Shown: positions 8,138 to 16,334, counted from the first letter of the stretch. The stretch is DNA of 64,000 nt from Klebsiella huaxiensis (GCF_003261575.2 NZ_CP036175.1:4588001-4652000), one strand, 5' to 3'. Made by a program: numbers and translations. Notes: a model not told the origin generated them from the sequence alone.

Positions 8138-8491
8138 TTACTCATCCAGTAGCGGTACGAAACCGCCGAAAATCATTCGGTTACCGTCAAATGGCATATT
8201 ATCGCCGAACTCTTTCATCCGCGGATCGGCCATCATTTTGGCGTTGGCGGCATCCCTGGCTTCTTTCGAAGCATATTCAATCCAGCTGAACACCACCTCT
8301 TCATCATTTTCAGCTTTCACTGCCATACGGAAGTCAGTCAACTTTCCATCGGGGACATCGTCGGCCCAACACTCCACTACGCGCAGCGCGCCAAACTCTT
8401 TAAAGAGTGGCGCGGCCTTTGCTGCCATTTCGCGGTATGCCTCCTTATTTTCCGCCGGTACGGCAACAACAAAACCATCAACGTACTTCAT
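8138..8491 (-). CDS. ybaA: YbaA, DUF1428 family protein
   Basis: Small cytoplasmic protein of 117 residues, the same length as E. coli YbaA and sharing its position between pdeB and ffs. It belongs to DUF1428, a dimeric alpha/beta-barrel (ferredoxin-like) fold related to stress-response monooxygenase-like proteins. It begins MKYVDGFVVAVP and ends with GNRMIFGGFVPLLDE. The biochemical role is not known. Confidence 0.92.
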   Translation of the reverse strand: MKYVDGFVVAVPAENKEAYREMAAKAAPLFKEFGALRVVECWADDVPDGKLTDFRMAVKAENDEEVVFSWIEYASKEARDAANAKMMADPRMKEFGDNMPFDGNRMIFGGFVPLLDE

Positions 8492-8583
8492 GAGTTAATT
8501 CTCCGAAGTGAACAGCACAACCGGAGAACCCGGCTGTATCTGAATTGATAAGTTTAGTCTCTGCACTTGATGACGGCTTAAAA

Positions 8584-9198
8584 TCAGGAAATAACCTCAC
8601 TGCGTTTTGCCGATCCTTTGCGCGCAATTGGCTGGCGAAACCACGGCAAGCACAGCTGAATCAGTGGCCCGATCGTTAATGCATAAAGTACGGTACCCAC
8701 GCCAAATTTACCGCCTAACAGCCAGCCAATCAGCAGAACAGAAACTTCAATCGCCGTACGAATGCCGCGCAACGACCACCCCGTACGTGCATGTAGACCA
8801 GTCATCAGACCATCGCGAGGACCCGGGCCGAAACCGGCACCAATATACATACCAGTTGCCAGTGCATTCAGCACGATAGCTCCCACCAGCAGGAGACTGC
8901 TCGATACGAGCGATTCTATTGGCGGCAATAACGCCAGAGTGGCATTTGCTGCCAGCCCTAACACAACCACATTACTCACTGTACCCAGACCCGGCATTTG
9001 CCGTAGCGGGATCCACAACAGTAGCACCGCCGCACCTGTCAGGATCATCACCGTACCGAAATCCAGACTGAATTGTTTGCCAATCCCCAGATGAAAAACA
9101 TCCCACGGATCGGCCCCGAGATTGGCATGAACAAATAGCGCGGTCGATACTCCGTACAGGACCAGACCGATGTAAAGTTGCAGTAAGCGACGTACCAT
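8584..9198 (-). CDS. YczE-like integral membrane protein
   Basis: Predicted five-helix inner-membrane protein of 204 residues in the YczE/YyaS/YitT group. The family hallmark FVHANLGADPWDVFHLGIG is present near residue 25, and a second glycine-rich segment GAGFGPGPRDGLMTG follows at about 125, as expected for an internal repeat. The ATG at 9198 has GAGGTG upstream. It is divergent from a MocR-type regulator, the pairing known as YczR-YczE, so the regulator probably controls it. Substrate and function are unknown. Confidence 0.8.
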   Translation of the reverse strand: MVRRLLQLYIGLVLYGVSTALFVHANLGADPWDVFHLGIGKQFSLDFGTVMILTGAAVLLLWIPLRQMPGLGTVSNVVVLGLAANATLALLPPIESLVSSSLLLVGAIVLNALATGMYIGAGFGPGPRDGLMTGLHARTGWSLRGIRTAIEVSVLLIGWLLGGKFGVGTVLYALTIGPLIQLCLPWFRQPIARKGSAKRSEVIS

Positions 9199-9285
9199 TT
9201 TTCACCTCAGAGTCATTGCGATTTCCGCAATCATCAGTAAAAATGGATTGATAATTAATGGCCAGTTTTTAAAAAGTGGATTGCT

Positions 9286-10713
9286 ATGTCATCTCGTCGC
9301 TTTGGTTCACAATCTCTGGTCCGATTGCTCGGTAACTGGCAAGAATCCGCCTCCCGCACGCCGCTCTGGCGTCAGTTAGCTGAAGCGCTACGCCTGCTAA
9401 TCCTTGATGGTCGCCTGGCATTGGAAACCAGGCTACCCGGCGAACGTGAACTGGCGGCCGCTCTGAATATCAGCCGCACTACGGTTGCCAGCGCGCTCGG
9501 GCAACTGCGAGAGGAGGGCTATCTCTACAGTCGCCAGGGCAGCGGATCGCGGATCGCTCTGCCGGAACGCCCCGTAAATATGACAGCCAAAACGCCGGAC
9601 CCATTATCAGTCAATCTGGCCGTTGCTGCGCTCAGCGCTGGACCTGAGATCCACCAGGCCTACAGTCAGGCTCTCAAGATCATGCCTCAGCATTTATCCA
9701 ATACCGGTTACGATCAGCAAGGCCTACCGCTTCTTCGCGAAGCGATCGCCCACCGCTATAGCGAGCGCGGCTTGCCGACGCGCAGTGATGAAGTGATGAT
9801 CGTCAATGGAGCGCTAAGCGGATTTGCCCTGGTGCTGCGTTTATTAACCGGGCCAGGCGATCGCGTGGTGGTAGATGCGCCGACCTACCCCATGGCGATC
9901 AGCGCAATTCAGGGAGCATCGTGCCGCCCGGTTGGCGTCGCGTTACCAGCGCAGGGATGGGATTGCGACGGTCTGGCAGCGACGATCGCACAAACCGCCC
10001 CACGACTGGCCTGGCTGATGCCCGACTTTCATAACCCCACTGGTCGTTGTATGGATAGTGCCACGCGCCAGCGGATTGCCGATATCGCGGCGCAAACCCG
10101 CACCACTCTGGTGGTCGATGAGACGATGGTCGATTTATGGTACGACGCCCCGCCACCGCCTCCACTAGCGACGTTTAATCCAGACGCGCCGGTAATCACT
10201 ATCGGCTCGGCGGGAAAAAGTTTTTGGGGAGGATTGCGCATAGGCTGGATCCGTGCGTCTTCGCGAACCATTGCATCACTGGTCCAGGCACGCGACTCCC
10301 TCGATCTGGGCTCTCCGCTGGTGGAACAATTGGCCTGCTGTTGGTTACTGGAAAATGAAAAAACGCTGTTACCATCACGCCGGACGATGCTGGCCGCCCG
10401 CAGGGACATGTGCGGCGAACTGATGGCTGAGTTTTTCCCGCATTGGCGTTTTACGTTACCCGAGGGGGGGCTCTCTTTTTGGGTGGAATTACCAGGAATG
10501 CTGGCGACACTGTTTTCGGTACGGGCAGAAAGTCGCGGGATTCATATCGGAACAGGAACGCGTTTCGGTCTGGCAGGCGCATTTGACCGTTATTTACGTT
10601 TGCCCTTCACGCTGTCTGATGAGGAACTACGCAACGCTTTCAATACGCTACAGCCGCTATGGCATAGCCTTACGGAACAGAAAGATAATTTTCGTCTGCG
10701 GAAAATCATATAA
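9286..10713 (+). CDS. MocR-family regulator with aminotransferase-like domain (YczR-type)
   Basis: 475 residues: an N-terminal GntR winged helix (about 20-85, with LPGERELAAALNISRTTV) joined to a fold-type I aminotransferase-like domain. The Schiff-base lysine lies in GSAGKSFWGGLRIGW and the PLP-contacting FHNPTGR and VVDETMVD segments are intact, so PLP or a related ligand should bind. MocR regulators sense PLP or PLP-linked amino compounds. The divergent YczE-like gene suggests membership of the YczR subgroup rather than PdxR (no pdxST nearby) or GabR. Confidence 0.85.
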   Translation: MSSRRFGSQSLVRLLGNWQESASRTPLWRQLAEALRLLILDGRLALETRLPGERELAAALNISRTTVASALGQLREEGYLYSRQGSGSRIALPERPVNMTAKTPDPLSVNLAVAALSAGPEIHQAYSQALKIMPQHLSNTGYDQQGLPLLREAIAHRYSERGLPTRSDEVMIVNGALSGFALVLRLLTGPGDRVVVDAPTYPMAISAIQGASCRPVGVALPAQGWDCDGLAATIAQTAPRLAWLMPDFHNPTGRCMDSATRQRIADIAAQTRTTLVVDETMVDLWYDAPPPPPLATFNPDAPVITIGSAGKSFWGGLRIGWIRASSRTIASLVQARDSLDLGSPLVEQLACCWLLENEKTLLPSRRTMLAARRDMCGELMAEFFPHWRFTLPEGGLSFWVELPGMLATLFSVRAESRGIHIGTGTRFGLAGAFDRYLRLPFTLSDEELRNAFNTLQPLWHSLTEQKDNFRLRKII

Positions 10714-10722
10714 TAAAATATC

Positions 10723-10744
10723 GACGGGCTGGAGCCAGCCCGTC
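10723..10744. terminator. Hairpin downstream of the MocR-type regulator
   Basis: GACGGGCTGG and CCAGCCCGTC form a perfect 10-bp stem around AG. On the minus strand it is followed by GATATTTTATTAT, a weak U-rich tail, so it may also end the minus-strand two-gene module. On the plus strand it is followed by A residues only. Confidence 0.5.
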
Positions 10745-10846
10745 AAAAACCATCGTCCATGATGCATATGAGATGTTTTTATAAAATTGCCATTCAATCT
10801 TGTCATTACGACATGTCAGTCCGATGACAAAAATGAAATAATTTCA

Positions 10847-11062
10847 TTAATGCTGGCGCGGAATCGCAAAACCTTTTAGCGATATAATAAAACCATCTTC
10901 ATCTTTTTTAATTTTTGCACCGGTATCACACCAATCGGATGCAATGCGAAAAAACTCATCGCTACCAATATTCCAGTTCAGACGTACATGCTTAACGTAG
11001 CCGGACCGTAGCATGTCGCACGCTTCACTATAGTTGCTGGCTGTAGAGAGTTGTTGTTTCAT
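10847..11062 (-). CDS. Unrecognised 71-residue protein, second gene of a coupled pair
   Basis: I do not recognise this protein. It is small, mixed in charge and probably cytoplasmic (MKQQLSTASNYSEAC... ending SLKGFAIPRQH), with aromatic residues and two cysteines. Its ATG overlaps the stop codon of the upstream gene as ATGA, so the two proteins are translationally coupled and probably work together. Size and arrangement after a ribbon-helix-helix-like partner resemble a toxin-antitoxin or DNA-binding accessory pair, but no toxin motif is visible. Confidence 0.6.
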   Translation of the reverse strand: MKQQLSTASNYSEACDMLRSGYVKHVRLNWNIGSDEFFRIASDWCDTGAKIKKDEDGFIISLKGFAIPRQH

Positions 11063-11316
11063 TTTCTCTTCTTCAGAATTTTACGTAATGCTTTGATTTC
11101 TTTAGGGGTTAATGGAGACGTTTCCTCTTCGGTATGCTGGCTGTCGATATCTTCTTCCGAAACCCCCGCCTCGTCTGCTGAATCCACTACCTGAAAAGCT
11201 AGCAACAGCAGTTTCTCTGTTGCTGTCCCTAAATTCTCGTTATTTTCTTCCGCATACTGACGCAGTTTTTCTTTTAACTCGCCATCAATTTTTACGTTCA
11301 GAACCACTGTGGTCAT
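11059..11316 (-). CDS. Ribbon-helix-helix-like small protein, first gene of a coupled pair
   Basis: 85 residues. The ATG at 11316 is chosen because GGGAAG lies at the correct distance; a GTG at 11322 is too close to it. The N-terminus (TTVVLNVKIDGELKEKLRQYAEENN) has the strand-helix pattern of ribbon-helix-helix DNA-binding proteins. A helix-rich segment, an acidic stretch (SEEDIDSQHTEEE) and a basic C-terminal tail (KALRKILKKRK) follow. Such a layout suits an antitoxin or autorepressor. The exact family was not recognised. Confidence 0.6.
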   Translation of the reverse strand: MTTVVLNVKIDGELKEKLRQYAEENNENLGTATEKLLLLAFQVVDSADEAGVSEEDIDSQHTEEETSPLTPKEIKALRKILKKRK

Positions 11317-11625
11317 AATCACGCTTCCCGTGAAATAAAATTATCATATAATTAATACACGAAGTTAACATGCTGATCCAGAGATATATTTCCAGCTTAT
11401 ATCTAACAACATTTTCCCATAACTAATTTGCACGCTATATATGACATAAAAATGACAGTGATGTTTCAATTAAATTTCAACTTTATGACAAAATGTTTTT
11501 TTGGCATAAGAACCCGGCATTTTAGGAACAAAATAAAATACATAAAATAAATGTGGATATTAAATATTGAGAGAGAAGAAAGTCACAATTTTATTGTGGG
11601 ATAGAAAATTTTGAGACCCAGAAAT
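11317..11625. other. AT-rich intergenic region between the RHH module and ffs
   Basis: About 309 bp of strongly AT-rich sequence with no convincing reading frame. It must contain the promoter of the RHH-like pair. Downstream of the 4.5S RNA 3' end the minus strand reads CACAAT-AAA-ATTGTG followed by a pyrimidine tract (11575-11600), a weak candidate terminator for ffs. Confidence 0.5.
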
Positions 11626-11739
11626 GGGTGGGGGCCCTGCCAGCTACATCCCGGCACACACGTCGTCTGCTCTGGCTGCTTCCTTCCGGATCTGACCTGG
11701 TAAACAGAGTAGCGTTGCGGGAGAACCAACAGAGCCCCC
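11626..11739 (-). ncRNA. ffs: 4.5S RNA, signal recognition particle RNA
   Basis: RNA component of the bacterial signal recognition particle, which binds Ffh and targets inner-membrane proteins to FtsY and the translocon. The 114-nt mature form runs from GGGGGCTCTGTTGG (5' end at 11739) to GGGCCCCCACCC (3' end at 11626), and the ends pair as the long hairpin stem. The conserved tip with GGAAGGAAGCAGCC, recognised by the Ffh M domain, is intact. It differs from the E. coli sequence at a handful of positions; the changes near the tip fall in the stem. Its place between ybaA and atl is that of E. coli. Confidence 0.97.
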
Positions 11740-11995
11740 ATTGAGAGCGCTAGTTACCTAACGCGCTGGCGCATTATCCCTGCTGAGCCAGTGAATTGCA
11801 AGCTACCGCCGATCGGCTGCTGATTTATTGCGCAAAGCCAGCAAATGAGTATCACAGGATACTTATCGATACATTTCAGCGGGGTGAAATCAAGAGATTG
11901 CGAGCGTACTCTCAGCACCATTTGCCATCATCATCCATAATGGCAAAGATATTATGTATCCTTTTTAATCAATATGTTATCTCAATGGTACCTGA
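11740..11995. promoter_or_regulatory. Promoter region of ffs and upstream of the 135-residue gene
   Basis: Just upstream of the ffs 5' end the minus strand reads TAACTAGCGCTCTCAA: a possible -10 element followed by a GC-rich discriminator, as in stringently controlled stable-RNA promoters. No clear -35 was identified. A 67-codon plus-strand frame spans 11796-11999 but overlaps this promoter and looks non-coding. Confidence 0.35.
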
Positions 11996-12403
11996 ATGAG
12001 TGAATTACCGCGTTTAATCACCACCCTGGCGATGCCCCCTATCGACGAAGTCACCGTTCCTTTCCACGGTTTAAACTTCCTGCGCCCGGAACTGATGCTG
12101 GATTTCATCACGATTAGCGATGCCCAACTGCTGGCGGTGACACCGGTTGCGCTGCTTTACTCCAGCGTCGGCGTGCTCCAGCACGTTGAACTGCGCAAGT
12201 TGCCCATCGAAGTTAGCGGCCGCGTGGTGTACCCGATATCAACGCTTAAGCTCCCGGCGATGCGGGCTAAACTTATCATTAACGCTCAGTCCAAACGCCT
12301 GAAATTTCTTGAAAGCCTGCTGAGCAATACCCCGGACGAAAATATCCATGGTATGCAGATCCTTGGCCTGGCACTGGAATTTACCGTTGCAAAATCGGCT
12401 TGA
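11996..12403 (+). CDS. Unrecognised 135-residue protein between ffs and atl
   Basis: I do not recognise a family. The frame has codon usage like its neighbours throughout and a compact mixed alpha/beta composition (FLRPELMLDF, AVTPVALLYSSVG, MQILGLALEF), with no signal peptide or membrane segment. The ribosome-binding site before the ATG is weak; an internal Met at codon 13 is an alternative start. It lies 65 nt upstream of the preferred atl start in the same direction, so the two may be co-transcribed. K-12 has no gene here that I recall. Confidence 0.55.
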   Translation: MSELPRLITTLAMPPIDEVTVPFHGLNFLRPELMLDFITISDAQLLAVTPVALLYSSVGVLQHVELRKLPIEVSGRVVYPISTLKLPAMRAKLIINAQSKRLKFLESLLSNTPDENIHGMQILGLALEFTVAKSA

Positions 12404-12468
12404 GTCGTCATCTGTACAGTCTGTCGTCCAACGCTTATCCTGAACGTTTTCCGGCAACAGGACGTACC

Positions 12469-12780
12469 ATGGATTCTCACGATACCTTTCCACAACGGGT
12501 CTGGCAGATTGTCGCCTCTATACCGGAAGGTTACGTTGCCACCTATGGCGACATTGCCCATCTGGCAGGCTCGCCACGCGCTGCACGCCAGGTCGGGGGA
12601 GTGTTAAAGCGTCTACCAGAAGGCTCTACTCTCCCGTGGCATCGGGTGGTCAACCGCCACGGTGACATCTCTTTAACCGGTCCCGATCTGCAACGTCAAC
12701 GACAGGCGCTACTGGCGGAAGGCGTGCAGGTTTCCGGTAGCGGTCATATTGACCTGCAGCACTACCGTTGGATTTATTAG
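12469..12780 (+). CDS. atl: Alkyltransferase-like DNA-repair protein Atl
   Basis: 103 residues. Binds O6-alkylguanine lesions and flags them for nucleotide-excision repair. It has the methyltransferase-like winged-helix core (PEGYVATYGDIAHLAGSPRA, then GSTLPWHRVVN). The catalytic PCHR of true alkylguanine transferases is replaced by PWHR, the defining Cys-to-Trp change of the Atl group, so it cannot accept the alkyl group. The ATG at 12469 (MDSHDTFPQRVW) is preceded by AGGA; an upstream TTG would add a poorly conserved extension. Confidence 0.95.
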   Translation: MDSHDTFPQRVWQIVASIPEGYVATYGDIAHLAGSPRAARQVGGVLKRLPEGSTLPWHRVVNRHGDISLTGPDLQRQRQALLAEGVQVSGSGHIDLQHYRWIY

Positions 12781-12784
12781 AGGC

Positions 12785-12808
12785 AAAAAAGGCCCCTGAA
12801 CAGGGGCG
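12785..12808 (-). terminator. Terminator of ybaY
   Basis: On the minus strand GCCCCTG-TT-CAGGGGC is followed by a run of six T. It sits 8 nt beyond the ybaY stop codon, between the convergent atl and ybaY genes. Confidence 0.8.
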
Positions 12809-12816
12809 CTGATGAT

Positions 12817-13326
12817 TTATTGTGCGGCTGGCGCAGCGTTGGCTACCGGAACAGCCGTTTGCTGGACCGGCACCAGTAACAGATCGGCGCGATTGCCGCC
12901 CTGGTTAATCACCGTTTGCACGGTATCAGTGATAAACATCAACTGGCCATTCACGGTAATTGCTGAACTTAACAAAATGCGTGCATTAGGCTTAATGTCC
13001 GCCTGGTTGTAAGGCAGCACAAAGTTAAACGGCGCCTGTTTCCCTTCCGTTCTTACCGCTTTTTGCGATAACACGTGCGCCGGCGCATCGGCCAGAGACG
13101 CATCTGACAAAGTGACGGTCAATATTGCGTCCGGTGGTAATGCCACACGCTGTCGAATGTTAATGGTCCCGGAAACGTTAGGCTGCTGCTGCGAGGAGCT
13201 CAGTGAGGCAATGCCATAAGGATCGGGCGCTGCCGTTTGATTTGCTGCATTGCCGTTGTGATTATTCGCACAGGCGGTCAACGTAGCCGCTACGGCTAAG
13301 GCACTTAACATATAGGCAAATTTCAT
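12817..13326 (-). CDS. ybaY: YbaY family lipoprotein
   Basis: 169-residue glycine-zipper-free lipoprotein. The start is the ATG at 13326 (MKFAYMLSALAV), followed by a lipobox LTAC at residues 15-18, so mature Cys18 would be lipidated. Residue +2 is Ala rather than Asp, pointing to the outer membrane. The mature part (VSGTINIRQRVALPPDAILTV) belongs to the YbaY/YscW pilotin-like family, where the E. coli protein is of unknown function. Gene order atl-ybaY-tesB is that of E. coli. Confidence 0.9.
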   Translation of the reverse strand: MKFAYMLSALAVAATLTACANNHNGNAANQTAAPDPYGIASLSSSQQQPNVSGTINIRQRVALPPDAILTVTLSDASLADAPAHVLSQKAVRTEGKQAPFNFVLPYNQADIKPNARILLSSAITVNGQLMFITDTVQTVINQGGNRADLLLVPVQQTAVPVANAAPAAQ

Positions 13327-13546
13327 TATGTTCTCCTTTTCATCCCTACTGTAACAGGAGTACATCCTGCCAGAATCAGGGACAGGACATTAGTATCGTG
13401 AATAAGTGTGGCACAGATCTCAGATCTCTTCCTGGAAAGGAGCCCATATTCAGATTATTGCACCCATCGGACCACTTGCGATTCCAGGTTATACTTTGCC
13501 TCAATTACGCGCTGCACAAGGCAGTTATCATCGATTGAGGGTCACT

Positions 13547-14410
13547 ATGAGTCAGGCACTATCCAATCTGCTGGCATTGTTAAATCTGGAAAAAATTGAA
13601 GAAGGGCTATTCCGTGGGCAGAGCGAAGATCTGGGATTACGCCAGGTTTTTGGTGGCCAGGTGGTTGGCCAGGCATTGTATGCGGCAAAAGAGACGGTCC
13701 CCACTGAACGCCTGATTCACTCATTTCATAGCTATTTTCTGCGGCCCGGCGATAGCCAGAAACCGATAATCTATGACGTGGAGGTCCTGCGTGATGGCAA
13801 TAGCTTCAGCGCCCGGCGAGTCGCGGCCATTCAGAATGGTAAGCCGATTTTCTACATGACGGCTTCTTTCCAGGCCCCGGAATCCGGCTACGAACATCAG
13901 AAACCGATGCCGTCAGCTCCTGCGCCGGACGAACTCCCCTCTGAAACAGATATTGCCCGCAAGCTGGCCCATTTACTGCCGCCGCAGGTGAAAGATAAGT
14001 TTCTCTGTGATAAACCGCTGGAGATTCGTCCGGTTGAATTCCATAACCCGCTGAAAGGCCACGTTGCACAACCAACGCGTCAGGTGTGGATCCGCGCTAA
14101 CGGTGCAGTACCGGAGGATCTCCGTATTCATCAGTATTTACTGGGCTATGCTTCAGACTTCAACTTCCTGCCAGTAGCACTGCAGCCGCACGGCGTGGGA
14201 TTTCTTGAGCCGGGAATGCAGGTTGCTACTATCGATCATTCAATGTGGTTCCATCGTCCGTTCAATATTAACGAATGGTTGCTTTATAGCGTTGAAAGCA
14301 CATCGGCCTCCAGCGCTCGCGGTTTTGTACGCGGAGAGTTCTATACCCAGGACGGCACTCTGGTGGCTTCGACGGTACAGGAAGGAGTCATGCGCAACCG
14401 CAACGCGTAA
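13547..14410 (+). CDS. tesB: Acyl-CoA thioesterase II
   Basis: 287-residue cytosolic thioesterase with a double hot-dog fold, which hydrolyses medium- and long-chain acyl-CoAs to free fatty acid and CoA. The start is ATG 13547 (MSQALSNLLAL), as in E. coli (286 aa). The Asp-Thr/Ser-Gln hydrogen-bonded triad of the family is represented by YASDFNFLP, IDHSMWFHRP and VQEGVM near the C-terminus. It stands alone and converges on amtB. Confidence 0.95.
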   Translation: MSQALSNLLALLNLEKIEEGLFRGQSEDLGLRQVFGGQVVGQALYAAKETVPTERLIHSFHSYFLRPGDSQKPIIYDVEVLRDGNSFSARRVAAIQNGKPIFYMTASFQAPESGYEHQKPMPSAPAPDELPSETDIARKLAHLLPPQVKDKFLCDKPLEIRPVEFHNPLKGHVAQPTRQVWIRANGAVPEDLRIHQYLLGYASDFNFLPVALQPHGVGFLEPGMQVATIDHSMWFHRPFNINEWLLYSVESTSASSARGFVRGEFYTQDGTLVASTVQEGVMRNRNA

Positions 14411-14444
14411 AAAAACAGAGCCTCCGCTAAGGGAGGCTCTGTTG
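14408..14444 (-). terminator. Bidirectional terminator between tesB and amtB
   Basis: AACAGAGCCTCC (14414-14425) pairs perfectly with GGAGGCTCTGTT (14432-14443). On the minus strand it is followed by seven T, making a strong end for glnK-amtB. On the plus strand the tail is weaker. Confidence 0.85.
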
Positions 14445-14466
14445 CTTCAGGAGATAACGCAATTTA

Positions 14467-15753
14467 TCAGGCGTTGTAGGCGTTCTCGCCGTGGCTGTTC
14501 ACATCCAGACCTTCGCGTTCCTGATCTTCCGGTACGCGCAGGCCAACGGTCATATCAGCAACTTTGTAGCCAATGAACGCGACGATGCCGGACCAGACGA
14601 TGGTGATGGCGATACTTTCCAGCTGTACCAGAACCTGATGGCCCATGGTAACGCCTTCTGCGTAACCGACGCCGCCCAGAGAGGTTGCGGCAAAGATGCC
14701 AGTCAGGATACAGCCGACGATACCGCAGACACCGTGCACGCCGAACACATCGCACGGGTCATCAACGCGCAACCAGCGTTTCAGTACGGTGACGCCCCAC
14801 AGGCCCGCCAGGCCCGCCGCGATACCGACAATCAGAGAACCACCGACACCGATATAGCCACATGCTGGTGTAACCCCGACCAGACCCGCAATCGCCCCGG
14901 AACATGCGCCCAGCAGAGATGGTTTACCGCGGGTAACCCATTCACCGAAGGTCCACGCCAGGATAGCCGCCGCAGTCGCAACCACGGTGTTGACGAAAGC
15001 CAGGCCCGCAATTTCGTTCGCCGCGCCAGCAGAACCGGCGTTGAAGCCAAACCAACCAACGTAGAGGATCGCGGTACCGGTGAAGACCATCGGCAGGTTA
15101 TGCGGCTTGAACGCTTCTTTGCCGAAGCCAACACGTTTGCCCATCATGTAAGCACCCACCAACCCGGCGACGGCGGCGTTGATATGTACAACGGTACCAC
15201 CCGCGAAGTCCAGCGCACCATGCGTTGCCAGCAGACCACCGCCCCAGACCATATGCGCAATCGGCACATAGGAGAGCGTCATCCACACCACTACGAAAAT
15301 CAATACCGCAGAGAAACGGATCCGTTCCGCCAGCGCGCCAACAATCAGGCCGACGGTGATACAGGCAAAAGAGCCCTGGAAAGCAACGTGAATATATTGA
15401 TAGAAGCTGCCCATCAGCGCTTTGAGTTCAATATTCTTCAGCATGACCCAGTCAAAGCTGCCGAAGAAGCTGCCGCCAGTGCCGAAAGCTAATGTATATC
15501 CGTAAACCACCCACAGCACACAGACCAGCGCAAAAGTCACAATAACCTGAGTCAGCATGGAGAGAACGTTTTTACCGCGGATCAGGCCGCCGTAGAACAG
15601 CGCGATGCCCGGAATGGTCATAAACAGCACCAGTGCGGTGCAAATCATCATAAAGGCGTTGTCGGCTTTATCTGCCACTGCCGGAGCGGCCATTGCCAAC
15701 CCCGGAAGAAGCGCCAGCGCTCCCAGACCTGTTTTCATTGTTGCTATCTTCAT
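14467..15753 (-). CDS. amtB: Ammonium channel AmtB
   Basis: Trimeric inner-membrane ammonia/ammonium channel, 428 residues. The ATG at 15753 (MKIATMKTGLG, with GGGGAACG upstream) starts a signal peptide cleaved after LAMA at about residue 22, as in E. coli. Conserved channel segments include HVAFQGSFACITVGLI, the first pore histidine in VVHINAAVAGLVGAY and the second in DVFGVHGVCGIVG. It is the second gene of the glnK-amtB operon and is blocked by GlnK when nitrogen is plentiful. Confidence 0.97.
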   Translation of the reverse strand: MKIATMKTGLGALALLPGLAMAAPAVADKADNAFMMICTALVLFMTIPGIALFYGGLIRGKNVLSMLTQVIVTFALVCVLWVVYGYTLAFGTGGSFFGSFDWVMLKNIELKALMGSFYQYIHVAFQGSFACITVGLIVGALAERIRFSAVLIFVVVWMTLSYVPIAHMVWGGGLLATHGALDFAGGTVVHINAAVAGLVGAYMMGKRVGFGKEAFKPHNLPMVFTGTAILYVGWFGFNAGSAGAANEIAGLAFVNTVVATAAAILAWTFGEWVTRGKPSLLGACSGAIAGLVGVTPACGYIGVGGSLIVGIAAGLAGLWGVTVLKRWLRVDDPCDVFGVHGVCGIVGCILTGIFAATSLGGVGYAEGVTMGHQVLVQLESIAITIVWSGIVAFIGYKVADMTVGLRVPEDQEREGLDVNSHGENAYNA

Positions 15754-15786
15754 TGTTTCGTTCCCCATCACTGTGTGGTCTGAAAG

Positions 15787-16125
15787 TTACAGTGCCGCTT
15801 CGTCAGATTCGCCGGTACGGATGCGAATGACGCGCTGCAACTCGGCGACAAAGATTTTGCCGTCGCCAATTTTTCCGGTATAAGCCGCTTTACTAATGAC
15901 ATCGACGACTTCATCGAGCTGATCGTCGGCAATGGCCACGTCAATCTTCACCTTCGGTAAAAAATTGACGCTGTATTCAGCGCCGCGATAAAGTTCCGCA
16001 TGGCCTTTCTGACGGCCGAACCCTTTTACTTCAGTGACCGTCAGGCCCTGAATTCCCATCGAAGATAATGCTTCACGCACATCTTCCAGTTTGAATGGTT
16101 TGATTACCACGGTAACCAGCTTCAT
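15787..16125 (-). CDS. glnK: Nitrogen regulatory PII protein GlnK
   Basis: 112-residue PII signal protein. The T-loop carries the uridylylated Tyr51 in ELYRGAEYSVNFLP, and the ATP-binding TGKIGDGKIFV segment is intact. Deuridylylated GlnK docks in the AmtB pore and stops ammonium uptake; the uridylylation state reports glutamine through GlnD. It is co-transcribed with amtB (33 nt gap) from a sigma-54 promoter immediately upstream. Confidence 0.97.
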   Translation of the reverse strand: MKLVTVVIKPFKLEDVREALSSMGIQGLTVTEVKGFGRQKGHAELYRGAEYSVNFLPKVKIDVAIADDQLDEVVDVISKAAYTGKIGDGKIFVAELQRVIRIRTGESDEAAL

Positions 16126-16179
16126 AAGTCCCCTCCAGTCAGAATTCGGTAATGGCCACAGCTAACACATAGGGAATAA

Positions 16180-16195
16180 AGCAAGGGCTATGCCA
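16180..16195 (-). promoter_or_regulatory. Sigma-54 promoter of glnK-amtB
   Basis: On the minus strand TGGCATAGCCCTTGCT has GG and GC separated by exactly 10 nt, the -24/-12 spacing required by RpoN. It lies 55 nt upstream of the glnK start codon. Confidence 0.9.
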
Positions 16196-16200
16196 GAAAT

Positions 16201-16223
16201 GAAAAAGGACCGCAAAGCGGCCC
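16201..16223 (-). terminator. Terminator of the mdlB transcript
   Basis: The minus strand reads GGGCCGC-TTTG-CGGTCC followed by five T. It lies between the mdlB stop codon and the glnK promoter core, so it insulates glnK from readthrough. Confidence 0.75.
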
Positions 16224-16289
16224 TTCTGGAGGGAGAAAGAAAAGAAATCGCTTGAAACGAAGCGGAAAAACGCTATGACCGCCTAAAAA

Positions 16290-16334
16290 TGCACCATTTC
16301 AGTGCGTGATATGTGACGTTTTTGCACCACCGCA
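16290..16334. promoter_or_regulatory. NtrC binding sites upstream of glnK
   Basis: TGCACCATTTCAGTGCG at 16290-16306 matches the NtrC palindrome (TGCAC...GTGCA) with one arm slightly degenerate. TGCACCACCGCA at 16323-16334 is a second, weaker site. They sit about 100-150 bp upstream of the -24/-12 element, the normal place for an enhancer. Confidence 0.7.

Noticed and set aside
11796..11999. 67-codon plus-strand frame upstream of the 135-residue gene
   Set aside because: It overlaps the ffs promoter, lacks a ribosome site and has no coding-like codon pattern; the ATGA overlap with the next gene appears fortuitous.
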